This document shows, piece by piece, positions 1 through 11,392 of a stretch of 64,000 nt of DNA. Numbering within the stretch: the first letter of the stretch is position 1; each line of letters starts with the position of its first letter. This stretch comes from Trichopria drosophilae. Taxonomy: Eukaryota; Arthropoda; Insecta; Hymenoptera; Diapriidae. The notes beneath the pieces were generated by a model. That model ran no database searches and was not told where the DNA came from. It saw only the letters and a list, made by a program, of their open reading frames with translations. The DNA lies in NCBI GenBank assembly GCA_030407085.1, contig CM059582.1, positions 70,389,501 through 70,453,500 of the forward strand, in the 5' to 3' direction. The position numbers and the translations under genes were made by a program.

Positions 1-43
1 TTTCCGGGTGGGGGGGGGGCATCAGAGGTTAAATCTTGATTTC

Positions 44-73
44 ATTTATTTATTTATTTATTTATTTATTTAT
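44..73 (-). repeat. (AAAT)n tail of non-LTR retrotransposon
   Basis: On the minus strand this is a run of TAAA/AAAT tetranucleotides directly after the end of the non-LTR coding sequence at 79. Many non-LTR elements end in such an A-rich simple repeat, so I read it as the 3' terminus of the adjacent element. Confidence 0.75.
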
Positions 74-78
74 AAAAA

Positions 79-2760
79 TTAAACGGGCGTAATGAGACCT
101 GTACATAAGAAAGTAATAGAAGGTAATGTCCGTCTTATAAAAATAACAATAATAATTATAAAATAAAAGAAAAACAATTTATTCCACACAGAATTACACA
201 TGAATAAATAAGCACGTACGCGTGATTTAAATAAACTAAGCGAATGACATTCTCTATAATTCGCAGGAATAGTGTTCCAGATGCGGCGTAGACGATTTAC
301 CGGCGAATAAAAGTTATAATTCGAAGAACTAACGATTTCATTAATAATGCGTGGAGCTCGGATATTATAAATTACTGCACGGTAAGGAAATAAAGAGATT
401 ACATTTTCGCAATTAATCAAATTATGTGTGTTTTTGTAAGCTAGTAAATAATCGTAAAAAGAGAAAAGCTGAGATATTGACAGCATATTAAATTTCTGCA
501 CAATCGGTTTATAATTGTGGTCAAAAGAACTCATTGGATTATTGGTTTTGCACGAGAGATACCTAAAAAATTTATGCTGAACCGATTCAACTTGATTAAA
601 TTAAATCTGAGTATGAGGAGACCAAATAATAGAGGCATAAGTTAATACAGGTAGTACTGCGGTTTTGTATAGATACAAAATAGATAAAGGGTTTCGAAAA
701 TCATGAGTAGCTCTTTTTATAAATCCAATTAGTCTTAATGCTCTAATAATTACATTATTAATGTGAACTGTAAAGGAGAGACAATGATCAAACACAACAC
801 CTAAGTCTAATGTAGACTAAACTCTGCTTAAAAGACTGATATTTAATAAAAAGTCAAATTTAATAATAGATCTATGCCTGTGAAAAGTGACACTTTTTAT
901 AATTAAGAGATAATCCGTTATCCAATGACCATTTAAACAGATTGTTAATATCAGTTTACAGCTTTGAGGCATCCGACGGACAAGTAATTTTATAAAATAA
1001 TTTGATGTCATCAGCATAGATCAAACATTTAGCCGATCAGATACATCTAGGCAGACCACTAATAAATAGAATGAATAAAATGGGGCCAAGGTGAGAGACC
1101 GGGGAAACCCTGAAGTTACTGATACAGGATTAGATATTAAGCTTGCAACTCTTACCAACTGGATCCGATCGACCGTACACCCAGGCTCCAAAGCTTTTGC
1201 AAAAGAGATCATGTTTGTCGCTATCAAACGCTTTAGAAAAATTAAAATATATAGCGTCCACTTGATAGTGTTATTGAAAAGACATTGAAACATAATCACT
1301 ATATAGCAGAAGATTCGTAACAGCAGATCTACCACTAACGAAACCATGCAGCTCCTTAACAAGAAGTTCTGAAAAACAATATGAAAAGCGTTTAGCAATA
1401 GGGGCATCGAATATTTTTGAAAAGCAATATTATAATATAGTATTATAAATAGCCTATAATTTGATATATCGTGTTTGACACCATTTTTATATGCAGGATA
1501 AATGTAAACACTTTTCCAGGTGTTAGGAAACGCACCACATGACAGAGACTTGTTGAACAGGAGCAGCAGAGGCCTCGCCAACGACGCCGCACATTTTTTA
1601 ACTAAAAATGGTGGAATTTGGCCCGATCCTGAATTAATATTGTCATCTAACGAATTTGATAATCAAAGTTTATCACCCCAAAATATATAATCTGGCAATC
1701 TATTGTTCTTTTTTAAATTATTCATATGATTCTAAAAAGATCGAATATTTTTATAGATAATATTTTCTATTGAGGAAATATATAATTTATAGGCAGAACG
1801 TCATAAACTACAACATTTCGCAAGAAGCAGCTTTAATTTAATATAATCACAATAATTACGCGAATGCTTCCAAATACTATGCGCCAACTTCTTTTCACAA
1901 ATAAGTTGCTTAAATTCGCTAGAGTACCAGCGAGGATATGAACTAGATATGAACTTCTTACAAGGAATATACGAATCGACAGATGAATATAAAGTCGTAT
2001 AAAAATTTTTCAATCACGAATCGATGGGTTTATCATGAAACAGTTCATTCCAGTCCACATCCTCGATAGCACGATTCAACCCATTGTAATTCCCACGTAT
2101 ATAATCAAGTTTTAAAATACGGCGTGGCAAATACTCGTTATCGCGTGAAAATACTCCGAAGAAAGCCGCTTCGTGATGGTCATCTGACTTCACGAATTCA
2201 TCGCTAAGCTGATTCCATACATAAGCATTCGGCGCAAACAGAAGATCGATAGTGTAACCTTTTTTAGTATATTCTTCATACAACTGGCTTAGTCCGAGTA
2301 AAGAAAACGTACGATGAACCAGATCACAGCATAAATGACGTTCCGGTGGAAGGTAGTCTAATGTTTCCATAGACAGAGGATTGTTTATCCAACGAAGATA
2401 TGGTAGGTTAAAGTCGCCACATACGATTAATTAGTGATCGGGCATCTTTACAGATACCCGTTCAATTGCTTCCAAGAAATCCTTAAATTGTTCAATGCTT
2501 GATCCGGGTGAAAAATAAACGACAATAAGAATATAACTTCTGAAAGGACAATCGCTCCTGCTATTTGGAGTTTGCTTGAACCATTGAGGGAGATTTCCCC
2601 TATTACAAAACATCGCTGTGTGTATCGTCTCCTGGTATACGGTTATATCTGCGCAAATCGTAGAAAAATGAGGAACGTTCGGATAAGATGCTTTTGGATT
2701 ATCAAAACTTTTAATACCTGGCGGGACAGGAGAAAGCTACAATATCGTTTCAGTAAAATA
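79..2760 (-). pseudogene. Jockey/CR1-like non-LTR retrotransposon ORF2 (decayed)
   Basis: This is the remains of an endonuclease-reverse transcriptase, read leftward. Endonuclease pieces lie at 2,014-2,613, with a 'GDFNLPYLRW'-like motif just upstream of the ORF starting at 2,370 and the linker segment 'YPRWYSSEFKQLICEKK' at 1,801-2,013. Reverse transcriptase pieces follow: 'FPNTWKSVYIYPAYKNG' and 'ISNYR' near 1,470-1,530, a still readable YADD active-site motif near 1,000-1,020, and the C-terminal thumb-like segment 'TAVLPVLTYASIIWSPH' at 601-795. The frame changes many times and stops are frequent, so it cannot make an active enzyme. The order endonuclease then RT and the (AAAT)n tail at the low-coordinate end agree with a minus-strand insertion. 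The exact clade (Jockey, CR1 or relative) is inferred from motif style only. The 5' limit near 2,760 is approximate. Confidence 0.85.
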
Positions 2761-4340
2761 CAGACTTTCAGAAAAATGTTGCCGAACAAAAGTTCTTAGA
2801 ATTGTTCAAAGAATACCCCGAAATTATGGAATTTCGAAAAGTGAACAATCAGTCTTCAAAAAATTCCGACATAACGTCGGAATCCGTTAATATCAATAAC
2901 CTCCAAATCCATAACCTCCTCCTCCTCAATACTGAGAAATTTGTTTGTTCAGCAACAATTTTTCGGAAAATGTATCATTGCTTAGAATTTATCGAAGAAT
3001 ACGCTAACATTTTTTTTTTTTACACTTTTTTTACCTTAAAATCGCAACATTTTGAAACATTTAATTATGAACAAAAATTTGTAACAATTTCAGGGTATTC
3101 TTTGAATCATTTTCAAATAAAAAATTGCTGCACCTTTTGCTAATTTCTTCGTGGTTTAGCCGCCACGTTGAACACTTTCACCTTTATCTTCAAAATGTGT
3201 GGAAAATTTTCAGCGACATACATGAAAATTGGTGTAGATCATTAAATATAAAGGAGAGTGGGGAATGGTGGGACGTGGGGAATTGCCGGATACCCCTTTT
3301 TTTCAAGTATTTGTGTAGTTCGCAGTACTAAAAATTTGGTATAGTTTTATCTCCTACTAATACTTGGCGTGATGAAATTGTAAATCTTTTTACAATAACG
3401 TTTTAAAATTCATCATTTTGAAAGTTAAATCAAGCGCTTATGCTATCGTTGATTTGGTTAAATTTTTAGAGCGAAAATTGCAGGTAAACATAAGGATATT
3501 TACCGAGTACCATCAAACTTTTGATCCCCGAAAAGATTTTTCAACCAAATTTAATGTGTCGTTTATAGTGGGCGATGTTGAGCAAAGACGCGTTTCGGGT
3601 ATTGTGGAACATTTTTTTTGAGGTATTATGGGACATATTAGTCTTTACATTTTTCACTTGGAATAAATGAAAAATGAAATAAATGCTGCCTCTTCCTCCG
3701 ATATAGCTGATTTATATTTTGACATATCCGAGAATTATTAACCTTCATGCCACGTTGTTATAAAAACACTGAGACAAGTATTGACTTTAATAATGTTTTA
3801 CGAGCGACCAAAGAGATTAAAACAGATTAACAAGTATCACATTGATTAAGTTAATTTTCCAAGTATACGTCCACAAAACTGAATCCGCCATTTTGCATTT
3901 TGTGAAACCGACATCGGATTCGTAATCGGGGACCTTGAAAACCCGTCAACCAAGTAGTTGCCAGTGAATCTCAAGTGATTATTTAAGAATTAATCGGCCA
4001 TATGGATCCGCCATGTTAAAAGTAAAGAAAATTAACACACAAAATATAGTCGAATAATATTTATGGATTGGGCACTTGCCTAATACAGATAAATAAAATA
4101 ATATGAAACAATATAATCAATGAAAACTATAACATCAAGAACGATGTATTTTGCATTGTTGTCGCAATTTCCCCTGCTGCCTTGGCGTTTTCCGAAAACG
4201 CAGCCCCGTAGAGGGGGATCCCTCCCACATCCATGATGCGCGTTGGTCGTGCCAGCGCGGCAGTGTCCAGTTGGAGCTCGGACGCCACGGGTTCACATCG
4301 CAGCTTGGTGAGTTACGGAGACACACATAATTAAACCATT
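2761..4340. other. Gene-free AT-rich stretch with an imperfect inverted repeat
   Basis: No credible coding sequence. The short ORFs are AT-rich and lack recognisable motifs. Around 2,770-3,010 and 3,040-3,125 related segments occur in opposite orientation: 'TTCAAAGAATACCC' at 2,809 and its complement near 3,095, plus 'GAAAAATGTTG'-like words. This suggests a decayed foldback or miniature element. A segment at 3,900-3,960 (gattcgtaatcggggacctt) resembles the 'gatcagcgacctt' words in the terminal repeats near 61.1 and 63.4 kb. Confidence 0.4.
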
Positions 4341-4690
4341 GTTCCCTTACACCGGAAGTGTCTCTACCAGAGCACCCACGCGTTTGCACAGCGCCCTGTC
4401 GGGCTGATATATACGATAATAAGTAATAAATTACTCCCCCTTACAGTAGTTTAATGTTCCTTATATGGGAGGTGTCTCAAACGGAGCACCCACGCCTTGT
4501 CATATTCTCCTGTCAAGCTTAATGGCAGATTACAATAATATATCAATTGTGGTTAATTAACTCTTGTTGGCGTTCCCTAAAATGGGAGGTGGCTCGACTA
4601 GCGTGCCCACGACAGTATATGTTGTCCCTTAATCTTTAGTCCTGTAATTCAATGGTCCCTTAAGTGAGAGATATCTCTCCACGAGCATCC
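4341..4690. repeat. Diverged ~115-bp repeat, about four copies
   Basis: A motif of the form 'TTCCCT...GGGAGGTGTCTC...CGAGCACCCACGC' recurs near 4,342, 4,457, 4,572 and 4,655, at spacings of about 115, 115 and 83 bp. The copies are clearly related but diverged. No coding potential or known family was recognised. Confidence 0.7.
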
Positions 4691-4756
4691 ACGCGCATGC
4701 TTGCAGCTCTTCCGAGCTGGTATACATGTAGTAACTATACACAAAAGGAACATCTT

Positions 4757-4985
4757 TATTCCTGCAATGGGAAGCGTATGCTACTGCAGCGTTGCCGCCT
4801 TAATCAATAAGTAACTTGATCCCTGCAATGGGGGGCGTCTGCTACCGCAGCGCTACCGCCTTAATAGAGAAATATCTTGATCCCTGCAATGGGAGGCGTC
4901 TGCTACTGCAGCGCTACCGCTTTACTCAAAGAACAATCTTGGTTCCTGCAATGGGAGACGTCCGCTACTGCGGCGCTACCACTTG
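4757..4985. repeat. 61-62-bp tandem repeat, four copies
   Basis: The unit 'CCTGCAATGGGAGGCGTCTG' followed by 'CTACTGCAGCGCTACCGCC' starts at 4,761, 4,822, 4,883 and 4,945. The copies are contiguous without unique spacers, so this is a minisatellite and not a CRISPR-type array. It abuts the ~115-bp repeat block and shares its 'ATGGGAGGYGTCT' core, so one family may have grown out of the other. Confidence 0.85.
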
Positions 4986-5824
4986 AATCGAGGAGACCCC
5001 GTTCACGGAAGATGTCGGACACTATGGACCCCCACGCGCCTAGCCCTGACCGGGTAAGTCGGTTGTACCATCAGAACAGTACAAGTATGAGAGAACCACC
5101 CGCTGCTGGAAGAGTCATCTCGCGACCCATTACCAGACGATACCTCAATCGGATAGCACCACTTCTCATCTACCAAGCAGTATGACCATCTGGAAAGAGA
5201 TTCAATGTCATTCAATTCCACTGACTCACCGTACGACCTAGGCTAATGTAAGCTTGCCGTCCCCTTCATGTCACGATCGTATGACCACCTTCCTAAGCTC
5301 CGACTTGAAGAATGATGCTACATCCTCGCCAGGTATACTTTTCTTCTCCTATGTTATATTTCTTGATATGCATTTCTTGTCTTGTCCTAACATTTTTGGT
5401 CCTTCGAGCCGGATTAGTTATTAGTCACCAATTTACACCTGGAATTTTGTTCATTATCCCCATTATGCCTTTATCCCCAGCTAACTAGTAATGTGAGCCA
5501 TACCTCCCGGACACGAACTCTCGCCATCGCCCGGTACTTCGTTCACCTTCCCTTTAAACCCCAGTAGTCTGGGAATTTCTAAAACGCCCGGTCTTCGAAA
5601 ATTAAATCATTTACAGAAGAGATTCAGGTCTCGATTTCCTTCTTGCCTATTCCTTCTTGAGTACTTCATGATATTGATATCTAACATTGAGATAGAACCC
5701 GTACCCGTTTATTACCCCCGCAGCATAGAATCGTAAAAAAGACGTACCTTACTATAAAGCTACGAGTTGTTTTTATTAGTTATTGGATATTATAAAAGGA
5801 ACATGATAATATTTCTATTCATCA
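4986..5824. other. No recognisable gene
   Basis: Nothing firm. A short open stretch at about 5,011-5,055 starts with ATG and ends at a consensus-like splice donor (CCGG|GTAAGTC), so a small 5' exon is possible. It has no protein similarity I can name, and nothing else in the interval supports it. Confidence 0.3.
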
Positions 5825-6170
5825 AATGACCACTGAAACGTGCGGTATCTCATGCGTGTTGACATTGCGCGTAATTTCTCAGCTATTAACCGATTACAGA
5901 CACGCTTATCGTGCGGCCATAGACCCCTTTACTAAAGGAGGGTATGTAGATGATATCTTCGTTGGGGGGGGGGGGCTGATATAATTGGGGATTCTCCAAA
6001 ACAGCTTAGCAAGTACGCGATCTCTGCATGGCGGGCGGCTATCAAAACGGTTCATTCAAAATCAACACTTCTATACACTGCTGCATAGACCACTCAGTGC
6101 ATCTAATGCACCTCAGATTACATCAACGGCTACGCCAGGAATAACGCAATCCACTACCGGGGTGGATGTT
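5825..6170 (+). pseudogene. BEL/Pao reverse transcriptase fragment (5' part of a split element)
   Basis: Translation gives a BEL/Pao-style run: 'TLRVISQLL', then 'GGYVDDIFVG' (5,938-5,967) carrying the YVDD catalytic motif, a G-run of about 12 bases that breaks the frame, then a 'GRLSKRFIQNQ' segment similar to the L-[RS]-K-W block after YVDD in this superfamily. The coding sequence stops where the terminal repeat of a DNA transposon begins. The next expected block (a 'VKILGTIWQP'-type motif) reappears only at about 14,500. I infer that a single BEL/Pao copy was split by the material in between. Highly decayed. Confidence 0.75.
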
Positions 6171-6240
6171 AATCTCATGCAAAGTCATTTAAGTGGACCG
6201 CAATTAACTGCTCATGTTAGCCTGGCTACACACGGTGTCC

Positions 6241-6430
6241 TTTAGCCAGTTTTAACCCAAAAGTTCTATCACTGTAAATATTTTTGTGGATATTGAATCT
6301 GGACATTATTAGAAGTATTTAGTAAAGAAAATCAAAATCTTTCGCGTAGCCGTTTTTGAGAAAATCGACTTTTTAGGTTAATAAATCGATTTATTTGCAT
6401 TTCTACGCAAAATATGTTCTGTGGCTATCA
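6241..6430 (+). repeat. Left terminal inverted repeat
   Basis: Inverted match to the right arm, which is interrupted by a solo LTR. The two arms agree through 'CTTCTAATAATGTC' and 'AATATTTACAGTG' with scattered substitutions. Confidence 0.85.
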
Positions 6431-6773
6431 ATATCTCAATATTTATTATCAAAAACAGTTTTAAATATATTTTACGTAAACTATTTCGTGGAGATTATTC
6501 GAAAAAATACAATTTCTTGATCAAGATCAAATAGTAGATAGTATATAAACACATTATTATTATTTTATCTATATTTAATAATACAATAATGAAAATTCGT
6601 TTATTCGCTGACAGCAGGAAATTGTATTTAAAGTACAATTAAGTAGTTATACATTATAATATAATATTACATTCTAGTGTTACAAGGAAGTTTTACAAAT
6701 AATGCTCATAATTAAAAAATTTTTACATCTGAGGACTGTTGTATTCACAAACAGCTCGTAGAAGTTTCTCCGC

Positions 6774-9700
6774 TTAAGTCGGATGTTTATTGGACACTTT
6801 ATTTTTTTCCCAAATGGTCTTTAAGTCACGGTGAACAACTTCCATAGCTTGTTCTCTGAAGCTACCCAAATCTACTTGCTTTTGTTCGCAAAAGTCAGGC
6901 ACGTGAAAAATTACAGCATGAACCTTTGGAGTTATGTTGGTGCCAAAATCTGCGTAACTTAACTTAAATGCAGCTATACAACTTTTGAAATCTGTATCTA
7001 AATCATGTCCAAAACTAGCATACACGACCTTTTTAAAGTCTTCAAAAACTCTTACATACATCATAACTCCTAGATTCGATGTTTTTCGTAGATAGTCTAC
7101 TTTGTGTAAAAGCGTTCTAAACGAATTGCCTTTAAATGCTTGGACCAGTCTGTCGTATTTCGCGTTGAACGTGACATTCTTCTGCCAATTTTGAAGCTTC
7201 GCTTTGAAATTGCTTCAAAAGACTCCCAAATACTGTATTAACTACGCCCAACATTAAGTGCAGCTCTGGTGGTGGAATCAGATCGAGAAATGTTTTTCCA
7301 CTATCGACGTTGAGTAGCGGTGGCTTAATACAGTTGTAACAATCCTTTGCTTGAGTTTTTTTCGCACCACCTTTACACCATTTGTTGTCATTTTCCAGCG
7401 AACTTTTATCTATTCTGTAGATGCCGCATTTGTGCAGTTGATTTTTTTCAGCATAACACCATGTACACGGAAAGTTACTGCTATGTGACATTATACCCAC
7501 CAAAATTTTCGCTAGCTTAAGATCTGTTGTTATGCTGATGTTACGACCCAGTGAATATCTGGAACGAGATATTAACTCAATTGTAACAAGGGCGTGTAAC
7601 CCAGTAGAATTACTGGGTTCTTTAGGTGAATGGGGGCTACTGATGACACAGGAAAGTCGGGAATAAGGGTACAATAAGGAAACACTTTATTTGGTTGAAA
7701 TTAATTAATTTATTGCTGGTTTGAGAACATTTCTTTAGGTGTACAAAGTGGTGTTGTTGGATGAGGGGAAAGAGGGATAAGGGAGTGTTCGCGTATAGGG
7801 AACATTGCTGCGTCGAAAGGTACTTCGCGCGCCATCTATTGGTCGCCACATGAAGCTCTGTGCCGATCCAAAAGTTGTTAACGTCGCAGTAAAATTACTA
7901 TTAAATTTTTTATTTTTCGTGCCACGGGCGTTCGCACTAATTATTAGTTTTCGATTAATCCGCAAGCGTTTCGCATTATTTCTTTCCGGAAATTGGTTCA
8001 GTTCCGTGTTGGAAATCCTTTCGCATGGTCGTCGTACCGAACGTCGTAGTTTGTTTGAAAAACGCGTATCCGAACATAAAATCTTTCATTTTTATGCATC
8101 TGCGTTTATGCAACATAGACCTTTTCTTTTGTTGTTTCGTCGGTGCAGTGGTAAAAGTATTTTTCTGCGCAATCTAAATTTTGTTGCAATTTCGAGCGGT
8201 GCGTGTTCTACTCACGTGTTCGTGCGCGAATCTCCTGCACGTGCATATTAGCAATTCAATGATGTAATTTGGATTTGTGGAGTGGAAATAAATAGTAAAA
8301 TTTAATCCAGCCGCTATTCACTATATTTGATCTCTGATCTTGAAACCGCAGTTTCCTTTTTTTCGCAAGTCAGGCGAATGCTCCGAATTGCAAATTATCG
8401 GCCATTCCATAGACGAACATTCTATTATGGGGAAAAATTCCTTAGCAGTCTGTCGCTCATTTTCCTCCAGGATAAGGTGAACGACCTTTGGCAAGTTTGG
8501 GCGCTGAAACTTTTGTCCTGCTCGACGGCGTTTGACTGAAAAATATTTGTTTCTTTTTAGATATTCATTTTTTTTTGTTTTAGAACTCGCGAAAGTAAGA
8601 AAACAAAATGTTATAAAACTAATCATTTGTATTGTTCATTTCGTTAACGCTCTGCTAAAAATCTTTGAAACATCGAATGGGAGGAAGGTATTTCTCTAAT
8701 GCATCTTTAATATTAAATATATATATTTATATTGTCTCTATTTTTAGAATTAAAAAAGATCAGTTATTTATGAAAAAATAATGATAATAACAGGAATATT
8801 AGTCGCGTGAGAGGGGCGACTTCGTCTCGGTGGGCTGTGCGCAATAGGTAGGAGAGAAGGAGCTGTGGTTTCGCAGGCCTACCCGCTATGCCACAAAAGA
8901 AAAGAGGGGTGCAATTTCGCAGGCCTACCCGCTATGTCACGAAAGCAAAGGAGAAGAGAGGGATCATTTATTTATTTATAAAATAAAGGGATACTTACTA
9001 TCTCTTTTCGCTGGCCCCTTTTTGAACGGCGATCAGCTGTTCCAAATGATTGTCCATCCTGTTTTCTTCCCTGGAGTTTTCGGAGCCTCCTATCTGCTGA
9101 ACGATGAACTTGTTCTGTGGAAATCGGTTGCTTGGCCAGATGAACTTCTGTGACTGAAGAACTTGCATTCTTCTGGTGGTAGAGCAGACGAACTAGTCTG
9201 CATCGCCCGGAAAATCTCCCCACGATCCTCTACTACGATTCCTACTATTCTCTGGTTGTCTCTAGTCTCTCTAGTCCACTAGTACTCTCTCTAGTCCTTT
9301 TTAGTCTGTATGCGCCAGCGTATTTATGGTGGGCCATAGTTTTATCACCGCTTTGAGTTTTTCCCCTTCTATTTTGAAAATGGTGGATTTGTGTGTTGGC
9401 CAGGTTTTGGAAATAGGCCAAGGAGGAAGCACGCATTAACTAATGCTTTTACATTATGGTTATAAGATACGGTGTAGTAGATAGCTGTTTAGAACGTACC
9501 CGTTTTCGTTTTTATTTTTTGAAAAGTAAAAAAACGGTAACTTGATAGTTATAAGAAAAGTTTTTCGGCTTAGGCAATGTGAGCCATCTTCTGATTTATG
9601 GCTAATAAAAGTTAAAAGAAAGTCTCATTTGAATCGGTTACGTTCTAACATTCTGCGTCTACGCGATCTCAACGCTATATTAAAAAAAGGGACTCGTTTG

Positions 9701-11102
9701 TCCGATACCGACATACAATTACGAACATTTTCGGATTTGTGAATGCACACAAAAAAAGTGTAATTGCGCTAGTTACGGGGACGTAACACTGACATTAAAC
9801 AATCGAATTTTCAACTCTTTCCACAATTGTTCAACGTTTTCATAATTCTCTTGTGTGGTCGGTACCACAGCCAGTAAAAAGAGTTTTTTTACGGCAGTGT
9901 CTTTAAATCTTTTGGCAGCAATGTCTTGCTTATAAGTCGATCGTTTAGTAGCGTGTTTAACTTCCATTGATTGAACACACTTTTAGGAATCCACCCCCGC
10001 CGTCAATACCTACTTTTAAATGAGATTGGTATACCTGTCGTTCTTCTACAACACGTTCAATGAAACCCCGTAGATCTGTACAATAAATTACAGTCGTTGT
10101 AGCTTCGGAAACCTTGTTTGCCGTAACACTTAAAAAAATTAAACTCTTTACTGCCAAAATATTGATCGACAGAATGAATTTTAGTTTTTAACTTGTCTTG
10201 CAATCCGCTTTCAATAATCTTCTTATTTTTCGTTGCTGCGCGGATGGCGGAAGCAAATTTGTGTGTGGCACGATTGGACAGGTTTAAGTTTGAATTAATT
10301 GCTAACATGTCATCTGCGCTAATTAACGATCGTATCATCGGCTCTTCTATCTTCATCACAATAGTAACTTGTAAAGATTTTCCGTCAAAAGGTTGAACAA
10401 GTATTAAAGTTGAGCTTCGTGCGTTTTTATCTCTATTGCAAGCTTTTTTGTTTATTACCGGTGTAATAACTTGATCTTGAATTATTGGAGATGAATTATT
10501 AAAACAAGTGTAAAACTGTTGTGTAAAACTCCTTTTGCTATTATTGAAAAGCCAGAACTGCAACGTTTCTCCACGCCTGGATTTTTGTCATCTCCTAAAA
10601 TAATAATAATAACAGACTTAAAATAACACACGTAAATAATACGAAATAGAATAAATAGAAAATCATTTAAAATTATAGTAAGTAATTTTTTAACTTTACT
10701 TACGAGTTGAATTATTTCATACATCAACCAGTCGCTCACGTTTCGTATCTTTTCGTTTTTCTTGCGAAAAAAGAGATCTTCGCGATTGCTTCACAAGTTC
10801 ACACAAGTAACATAAACATTTCGACTGATTTTTCGATCATGTTAATGGCACATAAAAGCTGGATAAATCGGGATATATCAGTTCTTTACGTTTTCCACTT
10901 TTCACTTCGTATACTTTTTTTTGTACATGAACTGCACAAAGCTCAGGGAATTCTCTCATCAGCAACGTAAGCAGGGAACACTTTTTTCGATATTAGCTTT
11001 AAGCTTCTTAGTAATTTTGAACATGTCTTTTGTTCTACGAAAGCATAGTAAATAAAGCTGTAAACGATTTTCATCGTGAGTTCTCGCCTTAGCTTTCGAC
11101 AT
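6774..11102 (-). pseudogene. Transposase-like protein of an unnamed animal family, broken
   Basis: Read leftward from a start codon at 11,100-11,102 ('MSKAKARTHDENR'). Blocks in order: N-terminal region with 'CYLCELVKQS'-type cysteines (about 10,740-10,800), 'LSNRATHKFASAIRAATKNK' (about 10,210-10,300), 'YCTDLRGFIE' then 'KVGIDGGGGFLKVC' (9,957-10,157), 'VKKLFLLAVVPTTQENYENV' (9,773-9,967), 'ITTDLKLAKILVGIMSHSS' then CxxC (7,480-7,560), 'PPPELHLMLGVVNTVF' (7,210-7,280) and 'TPKVHAVIFHVPDFC' (6,880-6,940). I recognise this set as a multicopy protein of cnidarian and ant genomes but know no established superfamily name. Frameshifts lie near 10,140 and 9,965, and near 10,975 and 7,100 the frame is lost. 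The 2.25-kb insertion at 7,539 splits it; with one copy of the target duplication the frame reads straight across. It sits between inverted repeats, which supports the transposase role (inference). Confidence 0.75.
7539..9788. mobile_element. 2.25-kb LTR-type insertion with 4-bp target duplication
   Basis: The ends are TGTTACGACC (7,539) and GGGGACGTAACA (to 9,788), i.e. TG...CA with an inverted TGTTACG/CGTAACA. It is flanked on both sides by CTGA (7,535-7,538 and 9,789-9,792). Removing it and one CTGA rejoins the transposase reading frame. No gag or pol motif is visible inside. Contents include two 'CGCAGGCCTACCCGCTATG' copies (8,873 and 8,919), a TCTAGT-rich patch (9,255-9,305) and AT-rich sequence. 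It may be a very long solo LTR or a non-coding, non-autonomous LTR element. Confidence 0.75.
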
Positions 11103-11207
11103 TTTCACACACCATTAATATATATATTTAAGGCTAGATGGTAAAAAAAATTGAATGCGACAAAACAATGAAATACGAATATTGATATCGCATTTAAAAT
11201 TGTTAGG

Positions 11208-11376
11208 CTATGTGCATACTAACACAAATTTGCAGGCATGAGTTTCTGTGATTATGTACATATACATACAATAGTATGTCAAAACTTACAGCGCGTCGGA
11301 AAGAGGGGGTCGAAGGGTTCATGTACACAGTCATACAGTACTTCCGTAAGTTTGTGTTAGTATGTCCACAGTGTAT
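11208..11376. repeat. Miniature inverted-repeat element, ~170 bp
   Basis: 'GTGCATACTAACACAAATTTG' on the left is matched in inverted orientation by 'AGTTTGTGTTAGTATGTCCAC' on the right. Both arms also share 'TGTACAT'. The structure is that of a MITE, and it lies within the larger DNA transposon. Confidence 0.6.
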
Positions 11377-11392
11377 AATAAATGTTCAGGTA

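Noticed and set aside
2802..3621. Three plus-strand ORFs of 67-113 codons
   Set aside because: AT-rich, low complexity and unrelated to any family I know. They also coincide with an inverted repeat.
4757..4985. Regularly spaced repeats suggestive of a CRISPR array
   Set aside because: Units are contiguous with no unique spacers, and the window is clearly eukaryotic.
4135..5221. Several 70-100-codon ORFs over the tandem repeats
   Set aside because: They overlap each other on both strands and track the repeat units, with no protein-like motif.
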